Positions 9,156-18,948 of a stretch of 64,000 nucleotides of DNA are shown piece by piece. The number at the start of each line of letters is the position of its first letter. Positions within the stretch are counted from its first letter, which is position 1. The stretch is from Vacuolonema iberomarrocanum LEGE 07170 (lineage in GTDB: Bacteria > Cyanobacteriota > Cyanobacteriia > Elainellales > Elainellaceae): NCBI GenBank assembly GCA_015207365.1, contig JADEXA010000004.1, forward strand, positions 124,001 through 188,000, written 5' to 3'. Below the pieces are notes generated by a model, which was given only the letters and a program-made list of their open reading frames with translations, ran no database searches and was not told where the DNA came from. The position numbers and the translations under genes were made by a program.

Positions 9156-10709
9156 CTAGGCATCCGGTTTACGCCGAGAGGAGGAATCAGACGCCGCGAT
9201 CGCCGCTTGCATAGTCTGGATTTGTCCCTCTATCTCTCTCAATAGATTGCTTAAGGCTGGTAGCACCTCCAGCCTTGCACCACTGAGGGAGGATTCGGCA
9301 TGGGCGCGATCGCGCAATTCTCCCAACTTTCCTTGCAATTGTTTAGCAATGCCCAACGCATCGCGCTCCAATAGCATCAGTTGCTGTTGTTGATAGAACC
9401 GCAGCGCAGCCCCTCGTAAGACCTGAAGCGTCGCTTCTTCCCCATGCTCTGAAGGCATGAAGCGGAAGCGCAGCAAAATCCGATCGTTCTCAAAAATACG
9501 CTCGACATCCAGCCGCTGGGGAACATGTAGCGGTCGAGTCGGGAGTGCCGCCATCTGCTTCAGTTCATTGATGAGCGCCTCAAAGCGCTCCGCTGGCAGC
9601 GCCTCTAATACCGATTGCAAGACCCCATCCTGGCTCCACAACACCCGTCCATTTTTGGCCTGCCGTTCTAAATAGAGACGACCAATCCCCTTCATTAGTA
9701 CCCGACCCAACAGTTCTTGAACCAGTTCCTGGGAAGGCAGCGTGGCCAATTCGTCGACGGGGCTAGAGAGGTGATTGAGATGCAACGTCAGCGTCGGAAT
9801 CGGCGGAATCAGGGGCGGGAGTTTTGGCTGCGTTGCTGAGGTTTGAGCGGGGATGACCGCCTCAGCATTCTCCTTAGAAGAAGACAACGAGGGGGATGGG
9901 GCAACCGCTTCCACGTCAGCACGAGGCGCAGGAGCAGGGTGGGAGACCGGATCTTCCGCCTCTTTTCCCTCTGTTACGGTTGGCTCCACAGGCAGAGCAG
10001 GGAAGGGTGTCGCAGCAAATGCTGCGATGTCATCCGCCGGAGGAGAAGCAGCAGGAGTCTCGGTGGGTATCGCTAGTGGCGGGAAGATTTCATCACCATC
10101 ATTGGTGGCCGATTCAGACGCCATATCTGCCGATGCGGGGGCCAAGCTGTCAGGCGTTTGCGCCTCAGCCTGGGAGGGTGCGGTAGCGTCTGGGAGATTA
10201 GACTCTACTTCGGCAGGCGGGCTAGGTTTCAGGGCATCGTCCAGATTCTCTGGGCTATCGACCACCAGAGTTGGTTGTAGCGTATTGTCAAGCGGTGGCT
10301 TGGAGTGCGATCGCCGGATGACATGGGGGGCAAATTGGTTGGGCACCTGCTCCAGTGTCTGGTGCTGTCCGGCGTAGTTGAGGTAAGCCGAAAGGGCCGC
10401 TTGCAGAGCGTCGGAGCTAATTTGGCGCGTCGTTACGGTGTAGTGGTGGTAACTGATAAGCCGTCGCACATAGTTAGACGCCGAGCGATCATACGGGCTA
10501 ACCATTCCCAAAAACATCCGACTACCATCCACAAACAGTGGCAATACCTGATAGTAGAGGCAGACTTCGAAGGGCAAGACACCTTCAATAAGAACGAACA
10601 TTTGCTGAAAATCTATCTGTTCAGCCAGATCGTCCTGAAAGTGTTTCAACACGGAGGAATAAAGCGGTGCAAGACTGTCAGGTTCCTGACCGCCAGGGGA
10701 ACGCATCAT
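9156..10709 (-). CDS. PilB/GspE N-domain-like protein lacking the ATPase core
   Basis: About 517 residues. The N-terminal part (VCLYYQVLPLFVDGSRMFLGMVSPYD...YVRRLISYHHYTV, quoted in pieces) matches the MshEN / GspE N-terminal fold. A long Pro/Ala/Glu-rich linker follows at about residues 130-290. The C-terminal part (LVQELLGRVLMKGIGRLYLER, DGVLQSVLEALP, SEHGEEATLQVLRG) resembles the GspE/PilB N2 domain up to the HGE segment. The Walker A and B motifs of secretion ATPases are absent, and the protein ends in a coiled-coil-like helix. It may be a pilus or secretion adaptor. Starts at 10709 or 10706 are both possible. It lies just downstream of hetZ on the same strand. Confidence 0.7.
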   Translation of the reverse strand: MMRSPGGQEPDSLAPLYSSVLKHFQDDLAEQIDFQQMFVLIEGVLPFEVCLYYQVLPLFVDGSRMFLGMVSPYDRSASNYVRRLISYHHYTVTTRQISSDALQAALSAYLNYAGQHQTLEQVPNQFAPHVIRRSHSKPPLDNTLQPTLVVDSPENLDDALKPSPPAEVESNLPDATAPSQAEAQTPDSLAPASADMASESATNDGDEIFPPLAIPTETPAASPPADDIAAFAATPFPALPVEPTVTEGKEAEDPVSHPAPAPRADVEAVAPSPSLSSSKENAEAVIPAQTSATQPKLPPLIPPIPTLTLHLNHLSSPVDELATLPSQELVQELLGRVLMKGIGRLYLERQAKNGRVLWSQDGVLQSVLEALPAERFEALINELKQMAALPTRPLHVPQRLDVERIFENDRILLRFRFMPSEHGEEATLQVLRGAALRFYQQQQLMLLERDALGIAKQLQGKLGELRDRAHAESSLSGARLEVLPALSNLLREIEGQIQTMQAAIAASDSSSRRKPDA

Positions 10710-10882
10710 AGACTTTGGGAAGAAGCACGAGTGGTGAATGACCCCAATGGGATGAAAAACGGATGGGACGTTATAGGCCGCTGCAAGCAGCAAAAGCGTA
10801 CGGATTTCTTAGAAAGAATTAGAGCGTCTATCGCAAAGGAGTCTGACGCAATTTTGCGAACTCTAAAGCCTGCAAAATTGAA

Positions 10883-12049
10883 CTAGGGGGAATCAGCAGA
10901 TGCACTGCGTAGAGCGTAAGCGTCTAAACAAAGTTTAGTCCATTCGCTCTTGAGTATACTTAGCTTTTGGTTGTGAAGCTGAGCCACAGTTGCCAGATCG
11001 TGATGGGTTTTCATATCATCCAGCAACTGCTTTTGCCCGTCTGTGCAGGCCGCAAAAAATTGCTGCCATTGGGCGGCTGATAGCCCAAAATTTTGCTCAG
11101 CCGAGGTGCCCAGCCAGGTTGCAACGAGTTCTGGTTCTAGTTTAGTCGCAAAGACGTTTTTGGCGTGATAAGCAATCTTTTCTCGCAATCTGTAAACTTG
11201 CTTAATCTCTAAGTCCAGTCGCTTAGCGATCGCTTCTTGGGCATGCCCTTGCACATGCAGCTCCAGCCATTGAGCCGCTTCAAGACCGATTTTTTCGGCC
11301 ACATAATCCTTAAACTGTTGCAACACAGTGGATCGGAGTCTGCGCTGCTCATTCAATTCTTGTTGTTCTTGATATTGCTCGATCGCTAGAAAATCTGTCA
11401 GGCTGAACGCTCCGTCTGCATCTTCATGCTGCAGTTCCTCAGACACCGTGCGAATAATATCGTTGGCCGGAACCTGCGTCAGCCCACTGCGTTGTGTTCG
11501 CCGCAAATAGTTGACAAAGCGATAAACGAGCAACGGCTGGTTGCGAATAGGGCGCAGACAATATTCTTCGACACTGGCCAACAGCAGCGCATTACGCAGA
11601 CGGACATTCTCTGCACATTGGGCAATCCACTCCATTTGCTGGCGGATGTACTTGTCGCTTTGGATCAATTCTTGAACCACCTCTTGCAGCACATCCATGA
11701 CACTGCGCTGGCGATCGCGAGACAGGGAAACCCAGGTTTGAACCTTACTCCGCACTAGGGAGAGGCTGGCCAACCGTTGTAGCAAATTACGGTACGCGCG
11801 ATCAGGCGACACACCCAAATACCGCTGCCGCAAAATACGATAGCGATATTCAATCGCTTGCTGAACAACTGTCCATTGGCTGGGTAGCAATTCTTCAAAG
11901 CGTTCAGCATCCGCCCCAATCAGCCAATGAAGAATACTGTCACGCACAGCGTCTGGCTGATCGGAATGATCGTCCTTCAGCCGCGCCTGCCAGTCTCGTG
12001 TCAGTTGCTCAGCCCGTGACATTACGAGAGTCCCCGGTGAATCGTACAT
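10883..12049 (-). CDS. hetZ: HetZ-like regulator
   Basis: A 388-residue protein. The conserved core (YIRQQMEWIAQCAENVRLRNALLLASVEEYCLRP, given in part; then YRFVNYLRRTQRSG) and the length match HetZ, a DNA-binding regulator of early heterocyst development in Anabaena that is also present in filamentous cyanobacteria without heterocysts. A C-terminal helix-turn-helix-like part (AIAKRLDLEIKQVYRLREKI) fits that role. The start could be 12049 or the ATG at 12022. A PilB-like gene follows and a small coiled-coil gene precedes it on the same strand. The homology is good; the function in this organism is open. Confidence 0.8.
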   Translation of the reverse strand: MYDSPGTLVMSRAEQLTRDWQARLKDDHSDQPDAVRDSILHWLIGADAERFEELLPSQWTVVQQAIEYRYRILRQRYLGVSPDRAYRNLLQRLASLSLVRSKVQTWVSLSRDRQRSVMDVLQEVVQELIQSDKYIRQQMEWIAQCAENVRLRNALLLASVEEYCLRPIRNQPLLVYRFVNYLRRTQRSGLTQVPANDIIRTVSEELQHEDADGAFSLTDFLAIEQYQEQQELNEQRRLRSTVLQQFKDYVAEKIGLEAAQWLELHVQGHAQEAIAKRLDLEIKQVYRLREKIAYHAKNVFATKLEPELVATWLGTSAEQNFGLSAAQWQQFFAACTDGQKQLLDDMKTHHDLATVAQLHNQKLSILKSEWTKLCLDAYALRSASADSP

Positions 12050-12179
12050 AAGTAATGATCAAACTTAGATCGATTTTGGATGGTTGTAATCCTGTTTGAG
12101 AAAGTTTTTCTGGTTAACCGTGGGTTTATTCTTACAGATTCCCCCGATCCCAGCTAGACAGGTGGGCGATCGCGTCGCT

Positions 12180-12440
12180 TTATCGCTCTAGAGCCCCTGC
12201 AATTTGCTGTAACTTCTCAATCAGCTCAGACATCTGCTGATGCAGCCGCTCCATTGCCAAATCTTGATTCTCGGCAAGGGTTTGCACGGTTTCCCCAATG
12301 GCTAGAATTTGATAGCCCTGCTGTTGCACTTGTTTAGCCAAAATATCCAGATGCTCAGCGAGTTGCTCCACCGTTTCTGTGGTGGCGACAACAGCCTCAC
12401 CGACTTGCTGAATAAGGGCTTCAGATTGCTGGATATCCAC
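12180..12440 (-). CDS. small coiled-coil protein upstream of hetZ
   Basis: An 86-residue protein made almost entirely of heptad-rich helix (EALIQQVGEAVVATTETVEQ and onward). The GTG at 12440 is preferred because AGGAC lies about seven bases upstream. The longer frame from 12542 adds an unlikely Cys-rich stretch. It lies 130 bases before hetZ on the same strand. No family was recognised. It could be an oligomerisation partner, but that is a guess. Confidence 0.5.
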   Translation of the reverse strand: MDIQQSEALIQQVGEAVVATTETVEQLAEHLDILAKQVQQQGYQILAIGETVQTLAENQDLAMERLHQQMSELIEKLQQIAGALER

Positions 12441-13040
12441 GATGCGTCCTGAATAGTCTTTAAACAAATGATGCAAATCAAGGCAGGAGTTTTCAGAGGC
12501 TAAGACACAACTCGCTGTACAACTGAATCGCGTACACCGCAATCAAGAACGCATCACACTTTGACAATGAGCATCCTTCCAGGGCATACCTTTCAAGGTC
12601 ATATCATATACAGAGTGATACAGATCTCTGTAGACTCTGTAGAACCCTATCACGTCGGTGAACCGAAGCTTCGAGCACCCTAAACAGTTTTGAAACGAAT
12701 TAAAAATGCAATCATACAGAAGTGAATGTCTTTATTCGCTCCAGCCATTTGACGTTATCCGGATAAATTTGTCAAAACAAGCAACATTGCTTGCCCGCCG
12801 TTGACTCTCTCAACTTAGCAAGCGCCGATCGCTGAGGATTACCTATAGACGCTTCCATCCTGATGCGTTAGCCTCGCGCTGTCCTCAAGTCACTGCTGTT
12901 TTGGCAACCTTTCTTTTGTCTGCCCTTTAATCATGATTCAGTTTTCATGGGGTTTCAAGACCGTTTCAAAAATGCGAACCCTCATCAAAAATACGGCTCA
13001 ATATCATAGTTACATCAAGCTCGGTTAAATAGCCGTAAAA

Positions 13041-13093
13041 CCCAACTATCGTTTGCGCCCGCTGCGTTGCAGCGGGCGCAAACGATAGTTGGG
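13041..13093. repeat. palindromic repeat, family B (copy 1)
   Basis: A palindrome CCCAACTATCGTTTGCGCCC...GGGCGCAAACGATAGTTGGG with a short centre. It is flanked by partial outer ends GGTTAAA and CAACCGGGTTTGATA, also seen at 35892 and in part near 23229. It sits directly beside a family C element. Confidence 0.9.
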
Positions 13094-13123
13094 CTCTTCA
13101 ACCGGGTTTGATATTACACCCTG

Positions 13124-13195
13124 AGTCCAGGACAAAAACCAGAGAACCCTTGCTTTTGGGTGGTGCCCACGCCACCCAAAAGCAAGGGTTTTAGC
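13124..13195. repeat. palindromic repeat, family C (copy 1)
   Basis: It starts AGTCCAGGACAAAAACC and has an inner stem AACCCTTGCTTTTGGGTGG / CCACCCAAAAGCAAGGGTT. The 3' outer end (TTTTGTCCTGTACT in other copies) is missing here. Confidence 0.85.
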
Positions 13196-13545
13196 CAGAT
13201 TTTAATGTTCCATCCTGAACTTCAAGTTACACCTTGCATCTTCTTGGCAAACCTTGAAAGATCGGGCGCAGTCGGCAAGATAGCGAAGGCAAGACAGTAG
13301 AATGGAGACACCAATTGCCCCGAGTATGCCTGGTTTATAGGGTTCTCAAAGCGCGATCGGTGATTCTAAATTTCTTTGCCGCTAGCTGTGCAAATGTCTC
13401 AGCCGTCCACGATGCAAATGCCGTTTGTCGCCGAGTGCGATGTAACTCTAAGGTGACAGGATCGTTTGACATCGCTAGGCTTTCAGGGCTCAAAGCGCCA
13501 AATCTGGCTGCGGCTTCAAGTGTTCAATCTTTACCCAACCTGACT

Positions 13546-15030
13546 ATGACAACTGCTGCACCCACCAAAACTCAGTACGAAGCCGTGATTGGGTTAGAAA
13601 CTCACTGCCAACTCAGCACGGAAACCAAAATCTTCTCCAACAGCTCGACTCAGTTTGGGGCAGATCCCAACTGCAACATTGACCCGGTATGCATGGGGCT
13701 GCCAGGCACCTTACCCGTGCTCAATGAAAAGGTGCTGGAATATGCCGTAAAAGCTGGACTGGCTCTCAACTGTACCATCGCTCCCTATAGCAAGTTCGAT
13801 CGCAAGCAATACTTTTATCCCGACCTGCCCAAAAATTATCAGATTTCCCAGTATGACCTACCCATTGCCGAGCATGGCTGGCTGGAGATTGAGCTGGAAG
13901 ATGACGCGGGTAACCCGCTGCGTAAACGGATTGGGATTACTCGCCTGCACATGGAAGAGGATGCGGGAAAGCTGGTGCATGGCGGGAGCGATCGCCTCTC
14001 TGGGTCAACCTTCTCGCTAGTGGACTACAACCGGGCCGGGATACCGCTGATCGAAATTGTGTCGGAGCCGGATTTGCGATCGGGCGTTGAAGCTGCGGAA
14101 TATGCCCGCGAACTGCGCCGCATCGTGCGCTACCTTGGCGTTTCCGACGGCAACATGCAGGAAGGTTCCCTGCGCTGCGACGTCAACATCTCCATCCGCC
14201 CAGTTGGAACTGACACCTTTGGCACGAAGGTCGAAATCAAAAACATGAACTCCTTCAATGCCATTGAGCGCGCCATCAACTACGAAATTGAGCGGCAAAT
14301 CAAAGCGCTGGAGGACAATGAGCGCATTGTGCAGGAAACGCGCCTGTGGGAAGAAGGCTCCCAGCGCACGATCAGTATGCGAACGAAGGAAGGCTCCAGC
14401 GACTATCGTTATTTCCCGGAGCCTGACTTGGGCCCCATTCAAGTATCGGAAGCCCAGCGAGAAGACTGGCGATCGCAGCTCCCCGAACTCCCCGCCCAAC
14501 GACGCCAGCGCTACGAAACCGAGTTTGGCTTGTCGTCCTACGATGCTCGAGTGCTCACGGACGATCGCGCCATTGCCGAATATTTTGACGCCACGGCGGC
14601 CGCTGGTGCCTCGGCTAAGCCCGCCGCCAACTGGATCATGGGTGACATCAGTGGCTATCTCAACACCGAAAAGCTCAGCATCAGCACCATCCCCCTGAAG
14701 CCAGCGGAACTGGCGGAACTTGTTGGGCTGATCGACGACAACACCATCAGCAACAAAATTGCCAAAGATATCCTCCCCGACCTGCTTGCCAAGGGGGGTT
14801 CACCTAAAGCATTGGTCGAAAGCAAGGGACTGGTTCAGGTCTCTGATCCTAAAGCCATTGAAGAGGTGATCGACCAGGTATTGGCCGATCATCCAGATGA
14901 GCTAGAGAAATATCGCGGTGGCAAAACCAAGCTTCTAGGGTTCTTTGTCGGGCAAGTTATGAAGCGCACCAGTGGGCGCGCTGATCCGAAACTCACCAAC
15001 CAATTGCTGAACAAAAAGCTCAATAGCTAG
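13546..15030 (+). CDS. gatB: Asp/Glu-tRNA(Asn/Gln) amidotransferase subunit B
   Basis: A 494-residue GatB. The protein starts [30 protein letters not shown] and [18 protein letters not shown] are hallmark motifs. GatB binds misacylated tRNA and, with GatA and GatC, turns Glu-tRNA(Gln) into Gln-tRNA(Gln) in organisms such as cyanobacteria. The start at 13546 is chosen because the 77 residues upstream match no GatB. It stands alone, followed by a terminator at 15169. Confidence 0.97.
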   Translation: MTTAAPTKTQYEAVIGLETHCQLSTETKIFSNSSTQFGADPNCNIDPVCMGLPGTLPVLNEKVLEYAVKAGLALNCTIAPYSKFDRKQYFYPDLPKNYQISQYDLPIAEHGWLEIELEDDAGNPLRKRIGITRLHMEEDAGKLVHGGSDRLSGSTFSLVDYNRAGIPLIEIVSEPDLRSGVEAAEYARELRRIVRYLGVSDGNMQEGSLRCDVNISIRPVGTDTFGTKVEIKNMNSFNAIERAINYEIERQIKALEDNERIVQETRLWEEGSQRTISMRTKEGSSDYRYFPEPDLGPIQVSEAQREDWRSQLPELPAQRRQRYETEFGLSSYDARVLTDDRAIAEYFDATAAAGASAKPAANWIMGDISGYLNTEKLSISTIPLKPAELAELVGLIDDNTISNKIAKDILPDLLAKGGSPKALVESKGLVQVSDPKAIEEVIDQVLADHPDELEKYRGGKTKLLGFFVGQVMKRTSGRADPKLTNQLLNKKLNS

Positions 15031-15168
15031 CCGAGTTATAAGCCAAGTCAGAAAAGCGTCACTCTTCCATCAGGAATATATATAAGACAAGGATGATCTT
15101 GGCAATAGGGGGTGACACCCCACGACCCCTTGATGGCATAATATGGTAAGTAGATGCACCCTGATGGT

Positions 15169-15199
15169 AGGGAGAGTTCACAAGGCTCTCCCTTTTTTT
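15169..15199 (+). terminator. intrinsic terminator after gatB
   Basis: An eight-base stem AGGGAGAG / CTCTCCCT with a nine-base loop, followed by seven or more T. Confidence 0.9.
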
Positions 15200-15341
15200 C
15201 TTTCTGCAAAGCCACCTTTTCTACTCTTTCATAGATTTCTCTCCGCGTCGCCTCTATTTATGCCGCCTAGCTCAGCTGGCTAAGCTCTGGTGCGATCGCT
15301 AGCGGCCAGGTATGGAAATTCAGTTATCTCCAAGTCCATGC

Positions 15342-15411
15342 GAAGCCCCGACCGATCATTTTTTGAAAGCCTTGTGCTGCGAGGGTTTCAAAAATAATCG
15401 GTCGGGGCTTC
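15342..15411. repeat. palindromic repeat, family A (diverged copy)
   Basis: GAAGCCCCGACCGATCATTT at the left arm and its mirror ending GGTCGGGGCTTC at the right. The inner part TTTTTGAAAGCC / GGGTTTCAAAAA matches the family A core. The outer ends differ from the main copies. Confidence 0.85.
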
Positions 15412-15538
15412 TTAGCGCATTCGTCTACTGTCTGCCGCTGGATCGATGAGAGGGTTAGGCGATCGCCTCCAAAACTCGATCCACGAACTCCTAGAATAGA
15501 AGAAGTGACTATATCGGCAACGCGATCATACCCACACT

Positions 15539-17020
15539 ATGTTTGAAGCCTTATCGGATCGACTGGAAGGAGCCTGGAAAAAGCTTCGGGGTCAAGACAA
15601 GATTTCGGAATCGAATATCCAAGATGCGCTGCGGGAGGTGCGGCGAGCGCTCCTAGAAGCCGATGTCAACCTCCAGGTGGTGAAGCAGTTCGTTGCCGAT
15701 GTGCAAGAACAAGCACAAGGAGCCGAGGTTGTTCAGGGGGTTAGCCCCGACCAGCAGTTCATCAAAATTGTTCACGATGAACTCGTCGGCCTCATGGGCG
15801 AAACCAATGTGCCCTTGGCCGAGGTCGAGGAGTTGCCGACCGTTGTGCTGATGGCCGGCTTGCAGGGAACAGGGAAAACCACCGCCTCCGCCAAGCTAGC
15901 CTTGCATTTACGCAAGCAAAGCCGCAATTGTCTGATGATTGCCGCCGATGTCTATCGGCCAGCGGCGATCGACCAGTTGATGACGCTGGGCAAACAGATT
16001 GATGTCCCTGTGTTTCAGTTGGGGGCAGATGCGAAGCCACTCGATATCGTCCGGCAGGGTCTCGACCAAGCCAAAGCCGATGGCATCAATACCGTCATCA
16101 TTGATACCGCAGGGCGATTGCAAATCGATCCGCAAATGATGGCCGAGTTGGCACAAATCAAAGAGCTGTCCCAACCTCACGAAGTGCTGCTCGTCGTGGA
16201 CGCCATGACGGGACAGGAAGCCGCTAACCTAACGCGCACGTTCCATCAAGAAATCGGCATCACCGGTGCCATTCTCACCAAGCTGGATGGGGATACCCGA
16301 GGCGGAGCCGCCCTTTCGGTACGACAAATTTCTGGGCAACCCATCAAGTTTGTTGGGGTTGGGGAAAAAGTCGAAGCGCTTCAACCCTTTTACCCTGATC
16401 GCATGGCCTCCCGCATTCTAGGCATGGGTGATGTGCTGACCCTGGTCGAGAAAGCCCAGGAAGAGGTGGATTTTGCCGAAGCAGAAAAGCTCCAAAAGAA
16501 AATTCTGGAAGCCCAGTTTGACTTTGACGACTTTCTAAAGCAGATGCGCTTGCTCAAGAATATGGGGTCTCTGGGCGGCATCATGAAAATGATCCCTGGC
16601 ATGAACAAGCTGTCTGGGGATCAGCTAGAGCATGGTGAAGCACAGCTCAAGCGGGCGGAGTCGATGATCAACTCTATGACCCGCCAGGAGCGCAAACAGC
16701 CCGATTTGCTGGCAGGTTCTCCCAGCCGGCGGCGGCGGATCGCCCAAGGCGCAGGAATGAAGCTGGACGACGTGAGCAAGCTCGTCAGCGATTTCCAGAA
16801 AATGCGGACGCTGATGCAACAAATGGGGCAAGGTCAATTCCCCGGAATGGGCGGTATGGGTGGAATGGGCGGCATGGGTGGTCTCTTCGGGGGCGACGGT
16901 GTCCCGGCTATGGGTGGCGGTATGCCGGGTCAGCGTCCGGGTTTCCGTGGCTACCCAGGATCCGCTCCGTCCAAGAAGAAAAAGAAGAACAAAAAAAAGA
17001 AGGGCTTTGGCGATTTGTAG
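15539..17020 (+). CDS. ffh: signal recognition particle protein Ffh
   Basis: A 493-residue SRP54-type GTPase. The N domain spans about residues 1-90. The G domain has GLQGTGKTT near 105, DTAGR near 188 and TKLDGD near 246. The M domain has a Met-rich loop and the RRRRIAQGAG segment, then MGGMGG repeats and a Lys-rich end. With SRP RNA it delivers nascent membrane proteins to FtsY and the Sec translocon, or to thylakoids. The length matches the cyanobacterial family. A 309-base leader separates it from rpsP, so the two may be one or two units. Confidence 0.97.
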   Translation: MFEALSDRLEGAWKKLRGQDKISESNIQDALREVRRALLEADVNLQVVKQFVADVQEQAQGAEVVQGVSPDQQFIKIVHDELVGLMGETNVPLAEVEELPTVVLMAGLQGTGKTTASAKLALHLRKQSRNCLMIAADVYRPAAIDQLMTLGKQIDVPVFQLGADAKPLDIVRQGLDQAKADGINTVIIDTAGRLQIDPQMMAELAQIKELSQPHEVLLVVDAMTGQEAANLTRTFHQEIGITGAILTKLDGDTRGGAALSVRQISGQPIKFVGVGEKVEALQPFYPDRMASRILGMGDVLTLVEKAQEEVDFAEAEKLQKKILEAQFDFDDFLKQMRLLKNMGSLGGIMKMIPGMNKLSGDQLEHGEAQLKRAESMINSMTRQERKQPDLLAGSPSRRRRIAQGAGMKLDDVSKLVSDFQKMRTLMQQMGQGQFPGMGGMGGMGGMGGLFGGDGVPAMGGGMPGQRPGFRGYPGSAPSKKKKKNKKKKGFGDL

Positions 17021-17329
17021 GTGGCTTCGTTCTATGCACCCGAAAAATCAACAGCAGGTCTATCGACGATCTATCGAGATGTGTTAGCATCGTTCTTCGG
17101 GTGTGGCCATACATCCAATGCACCGTTGAGTTTTGGTAGGCCAGCAGACCGAGGCATCGGCTGGCCGATCGGGTGATCGCCCGACCACCTTGTGTTCATC
17201 ACCAATGCCTGTGCTGGTTAGATTTTCCCACCCCTCCAGTGTGCAAACCCCTAGCGGTTATAGGCGTCCGTTTTCTCTCACTGCTAATCTTTCGTTGTTA
17301 AGTTTAATTTTGGAGCAAGATTTTCAGGC
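17021..17329 (+). promoter_or_regulatory. leader region of rpsP with hairpins
   Basis: A spacer of 309 bases with two small stem-loops: GGCCAGC / GCTGGCC at about 17139-17165, and a CGGGTGATCGCCCG hairpin soon after. CACCCGAA (near 17038) can also pair with TTCGGGTG (near 17096). It may be a structured 5' leader. A GGAG box stands about 14 bases before the rpsP ATG. No known ribosomal-protein leader motif was recognised. Confidence 0.35.
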
Positions 17330-17578
17330 ATGGTCAAGCTACGTTTAAAGCGATTTGGTCGTAAATTTGCCGTGAGTTACCGGATTGTTGCTACTCAAAG
17401 CACATCCCGGCGCGATGGTCGCCCCTTAGAAGAGTTGGGCTTCTACAATCCGCGTACCGATGAACTACAACTAGATGTTCCCGGCATTGTGCGTCGTCTT
17501 CAGCAAGGGGCTCAGCCCACTGATACGGTGCGCCGACTGTTAGAAAAAGAAAACGTTTTTGAACAAGTAAACGCCTGA
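17330..17578 (+). CDS. rpsP: 30S ribosomal protein S16
   Basis: An 82-residue S16 starting [20 protein letters not shown], with [15 protein letters not shown] as family hallmark. It is a small-subunit assembly protein that binds 16S rRNA. It heads an rpsP-khpA-phoH cluster with spacings of 7 and 8 bases. Confidence 0.97.
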   Translation: MVKLRLKRFGRKFAVSYRIVATQSTSRRDGRPLEELGFYNPRTDELQLDVPGIVRRLQQGAQPTDTVRRLLEKENVFEQVNA

Positions 17579-17585
17579 TTGTCCT

Positions 17586-17972
17586 GTGTCTGATGTAACC
17601 TCTACTGCCAGTGCAATTCCCCAAAGCGCTCCTGCTGACTTCCAAAAACTCGTTACGTTTTTGGTTGCACCGTTTCTAGAATCACCGGATTCGTTGCGGG
17701 TTGATTGTGAAGTGCGTGCTAACCGCAAAAAGGTGCTGGTTCGCATGGCATTTGAAGGAGAGGACAAAGGGCGAGTATTTGGCCGAGGTGGGCGCAATGT
17801 CCAGGCTATTCGAACCATACTCCAGGGCGTCGGCAAACTGTCTGGTTATGATGTCTACCTTGAAGTTTTTGGTAGCCCTGCGGGCGGGCGGGATCAAGAA
17901 GCTTCGAGCAGACATCGTTCGTCTCGGCCTGAGCGGCGATCGCGTCCCTCTCGTCCTCGCCCCCGAAATTAG
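17586..17972 (+). CDS. khpA: KH-domain RNA-binding protein KhpA
   Basis: A 128-residue protein with a GTG start seven bases after rpsP. A single KH domain at about residues 20-100 carries the GRGGRN nucleic-acid-binding loop (FGRGGRNVQAIRTI). The tail is Arg/Ser/Pro-rich (SRPERRSRPSRP), as often seen in cyanobacterial members. KhpA binds RNA with KhpB in other bacteria; the target here is unknown. The order rpsP-khpA is widely conserved, which supports the call. Confidence 0.88.
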   Translation: MSDVTSTASAIPQSAPADFQKLVTFLVAPFLESPDSLRVDCEVRANRKKVLVRMAFEGEDKGRVFGRGGRNVQAIRTILQGVGKLSGYDVYLEVFGSPAGGRDQEASSRHRSSRPERRSRPSRPRPRN

Positions 17973-17980
17973 GGTGCCCT

Positions 17981-18934
17981 ATGGCAACGGCTCAAACGAT
18001 TCCACTCCACAGTCTGGAAAATGCGATCGCCCTCGCCGGACATCGCGAAGAAAACCTGAAACAGATGGCTAAACTGACTGGTGCGACCTTGGTGTTGCGC
18101 GGTCACGATTTGTTTGTGTCAGGAACCGAGTCGCAGGTGAGCCAGAGTGAGCAGTTGGTGCGATCGCTCGAACCCTACTGGAGCGAAGGTCGAGCCATTA
18201 CTGGGGTCGACATCCTCACCGCACGGCATGCTCTCGATACTCATCGCAAAGACGACCTCCAAGCTCTACAAAAGGATGTTCTGGCCTACAACCGCCGAGG
18301 CGATCCGATTCGGGCAAAAACCTTTCGGCAGCGGCAGTATATCGAAGCCGTCCGTAACCACGATCTCACTTTTTGTATTGGGCCTGCGGGTACTGGTAAA
18401 ACTTATCTGGCGGCGGTGGTCGCCGTTCAGGCGCTGCTTTCCGAAACGGTCGAGCGTCTCATCCTTACCCGCCCAGCGGTCGAGGCAGGCGAGCGTCTAG
18501 GGTTCCTTCCCGGCGACCTGCAACAGAAGGTCAATCCCTATCTACGCCCGCTCTACGACGCGCTCTACGAATTGATTAGCGCCGAAAAAATCCCCAGCTT
18601 GATGGAGCGAGGCATCATCGAAGTCGCGCCCCTGGCTTACATGCGTGGACGCACCCTCAACAATGCCTTCGTGATTTTGGACGAAGCACAAAACACAACA
18701 CCGGCTCAGATGAAGATGGTACTGACCCGCCTAGGCTTTAGGTCGCGCATGGTCGTCACAGGAGATATTACACAAACCGATCTGCCACAGCACCAATCTT
18801 CCGGCTTGATAGTTGCGACCAAAATTTTGAAGAATGTTGAAGGGATCGCCTTCTGCCATCTCAGCAAAGCCGATGTCGTCCGCAATCCACTCGTACAGCG
18901 TATTGTCGGCGCTTACGAAGTCTACGAAAGTTGA
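17981..18934 (+). CDS. PhoH-family ATPase
   Basis: A 317-residue PhoH/YbeZ-type P-loop protein. Walker A is GPAGTGKTY near residue 135, Walker B VILDEAQN near 230, then TGDITQTDLP. An N-terminal KH-like stretch (LTGATLVLRGHDLFVSG) is typical of the family. YbeZ acts with the endoribonuclease YbeY in ribosome maturation in other bacteria. The third gene of the rpsP-khpA cluster, eight bases after khpA, fits an RNA-related job. Confidence 0.92.
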   Translation: MATAQTIPLHSLENAIALAGHREENLKQMAKLTGATLVLRGHDLFVSGTESQVSQSEQLVRSLEPYWSEGRAITGVDILTARHALDTHRKDDLQALQKDVLAYNRRGDPIRAKTFRQRQYIEAVRNHDLTFCIGPAGTGKTYLAAVVAVQALLSETVERLILTRPAVEAGERLGFLPGDLQQKVNPYLRPLYDALYELISAEKIPSLMERGIIEVAPLAYMRGRTLNNAFVILDEAQNTTPAQMKMVLTRLGFRSRMVVTGDITQTDLPQHQSSGLIVATKILKNVEGIAFCHLSKADVVRNPLVQRIVGAYEVYES

Positions 18935-18948
18935 TCCTCATTCTATAA

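Larger units (their letters stand above)
12441..13545. other. long divergent intergenic region
   Basis: About 1.1 kb between the coiled-coil gene and gatB. It holds palindromes of families B and C at 13041-13093 and 13124-13195. An upstream in-frame extension of gatB from 13315 is judged non-coding because it matches nothing in that family. I see nothing else from 12543 to 13030. Confidence 0.45.
15031..15538. other. intergenic region between gatB and ffh
   Basis: About 510 bases holding a strong terminator (15169-15199), a tRNA-like fragment near 15259-15310 that does not complete a cloverleaf, and a family A palindrome at 15342-15411. Confidence 0.5.

Noticed and set aside
13315..13545. 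N-terminal extension of gatB
   Set aside because: The 77 residues match no GatB, and the family starts near 13546.
15259..15310. tRNA-like fragment (GCCGCCTAGCTCAGCTGGC)
   Set aside because: It resembles the 5' half of a tRNA with a D-arm, but there is no anticodon stem, T-arm or matching acceptor. At most a remnant.
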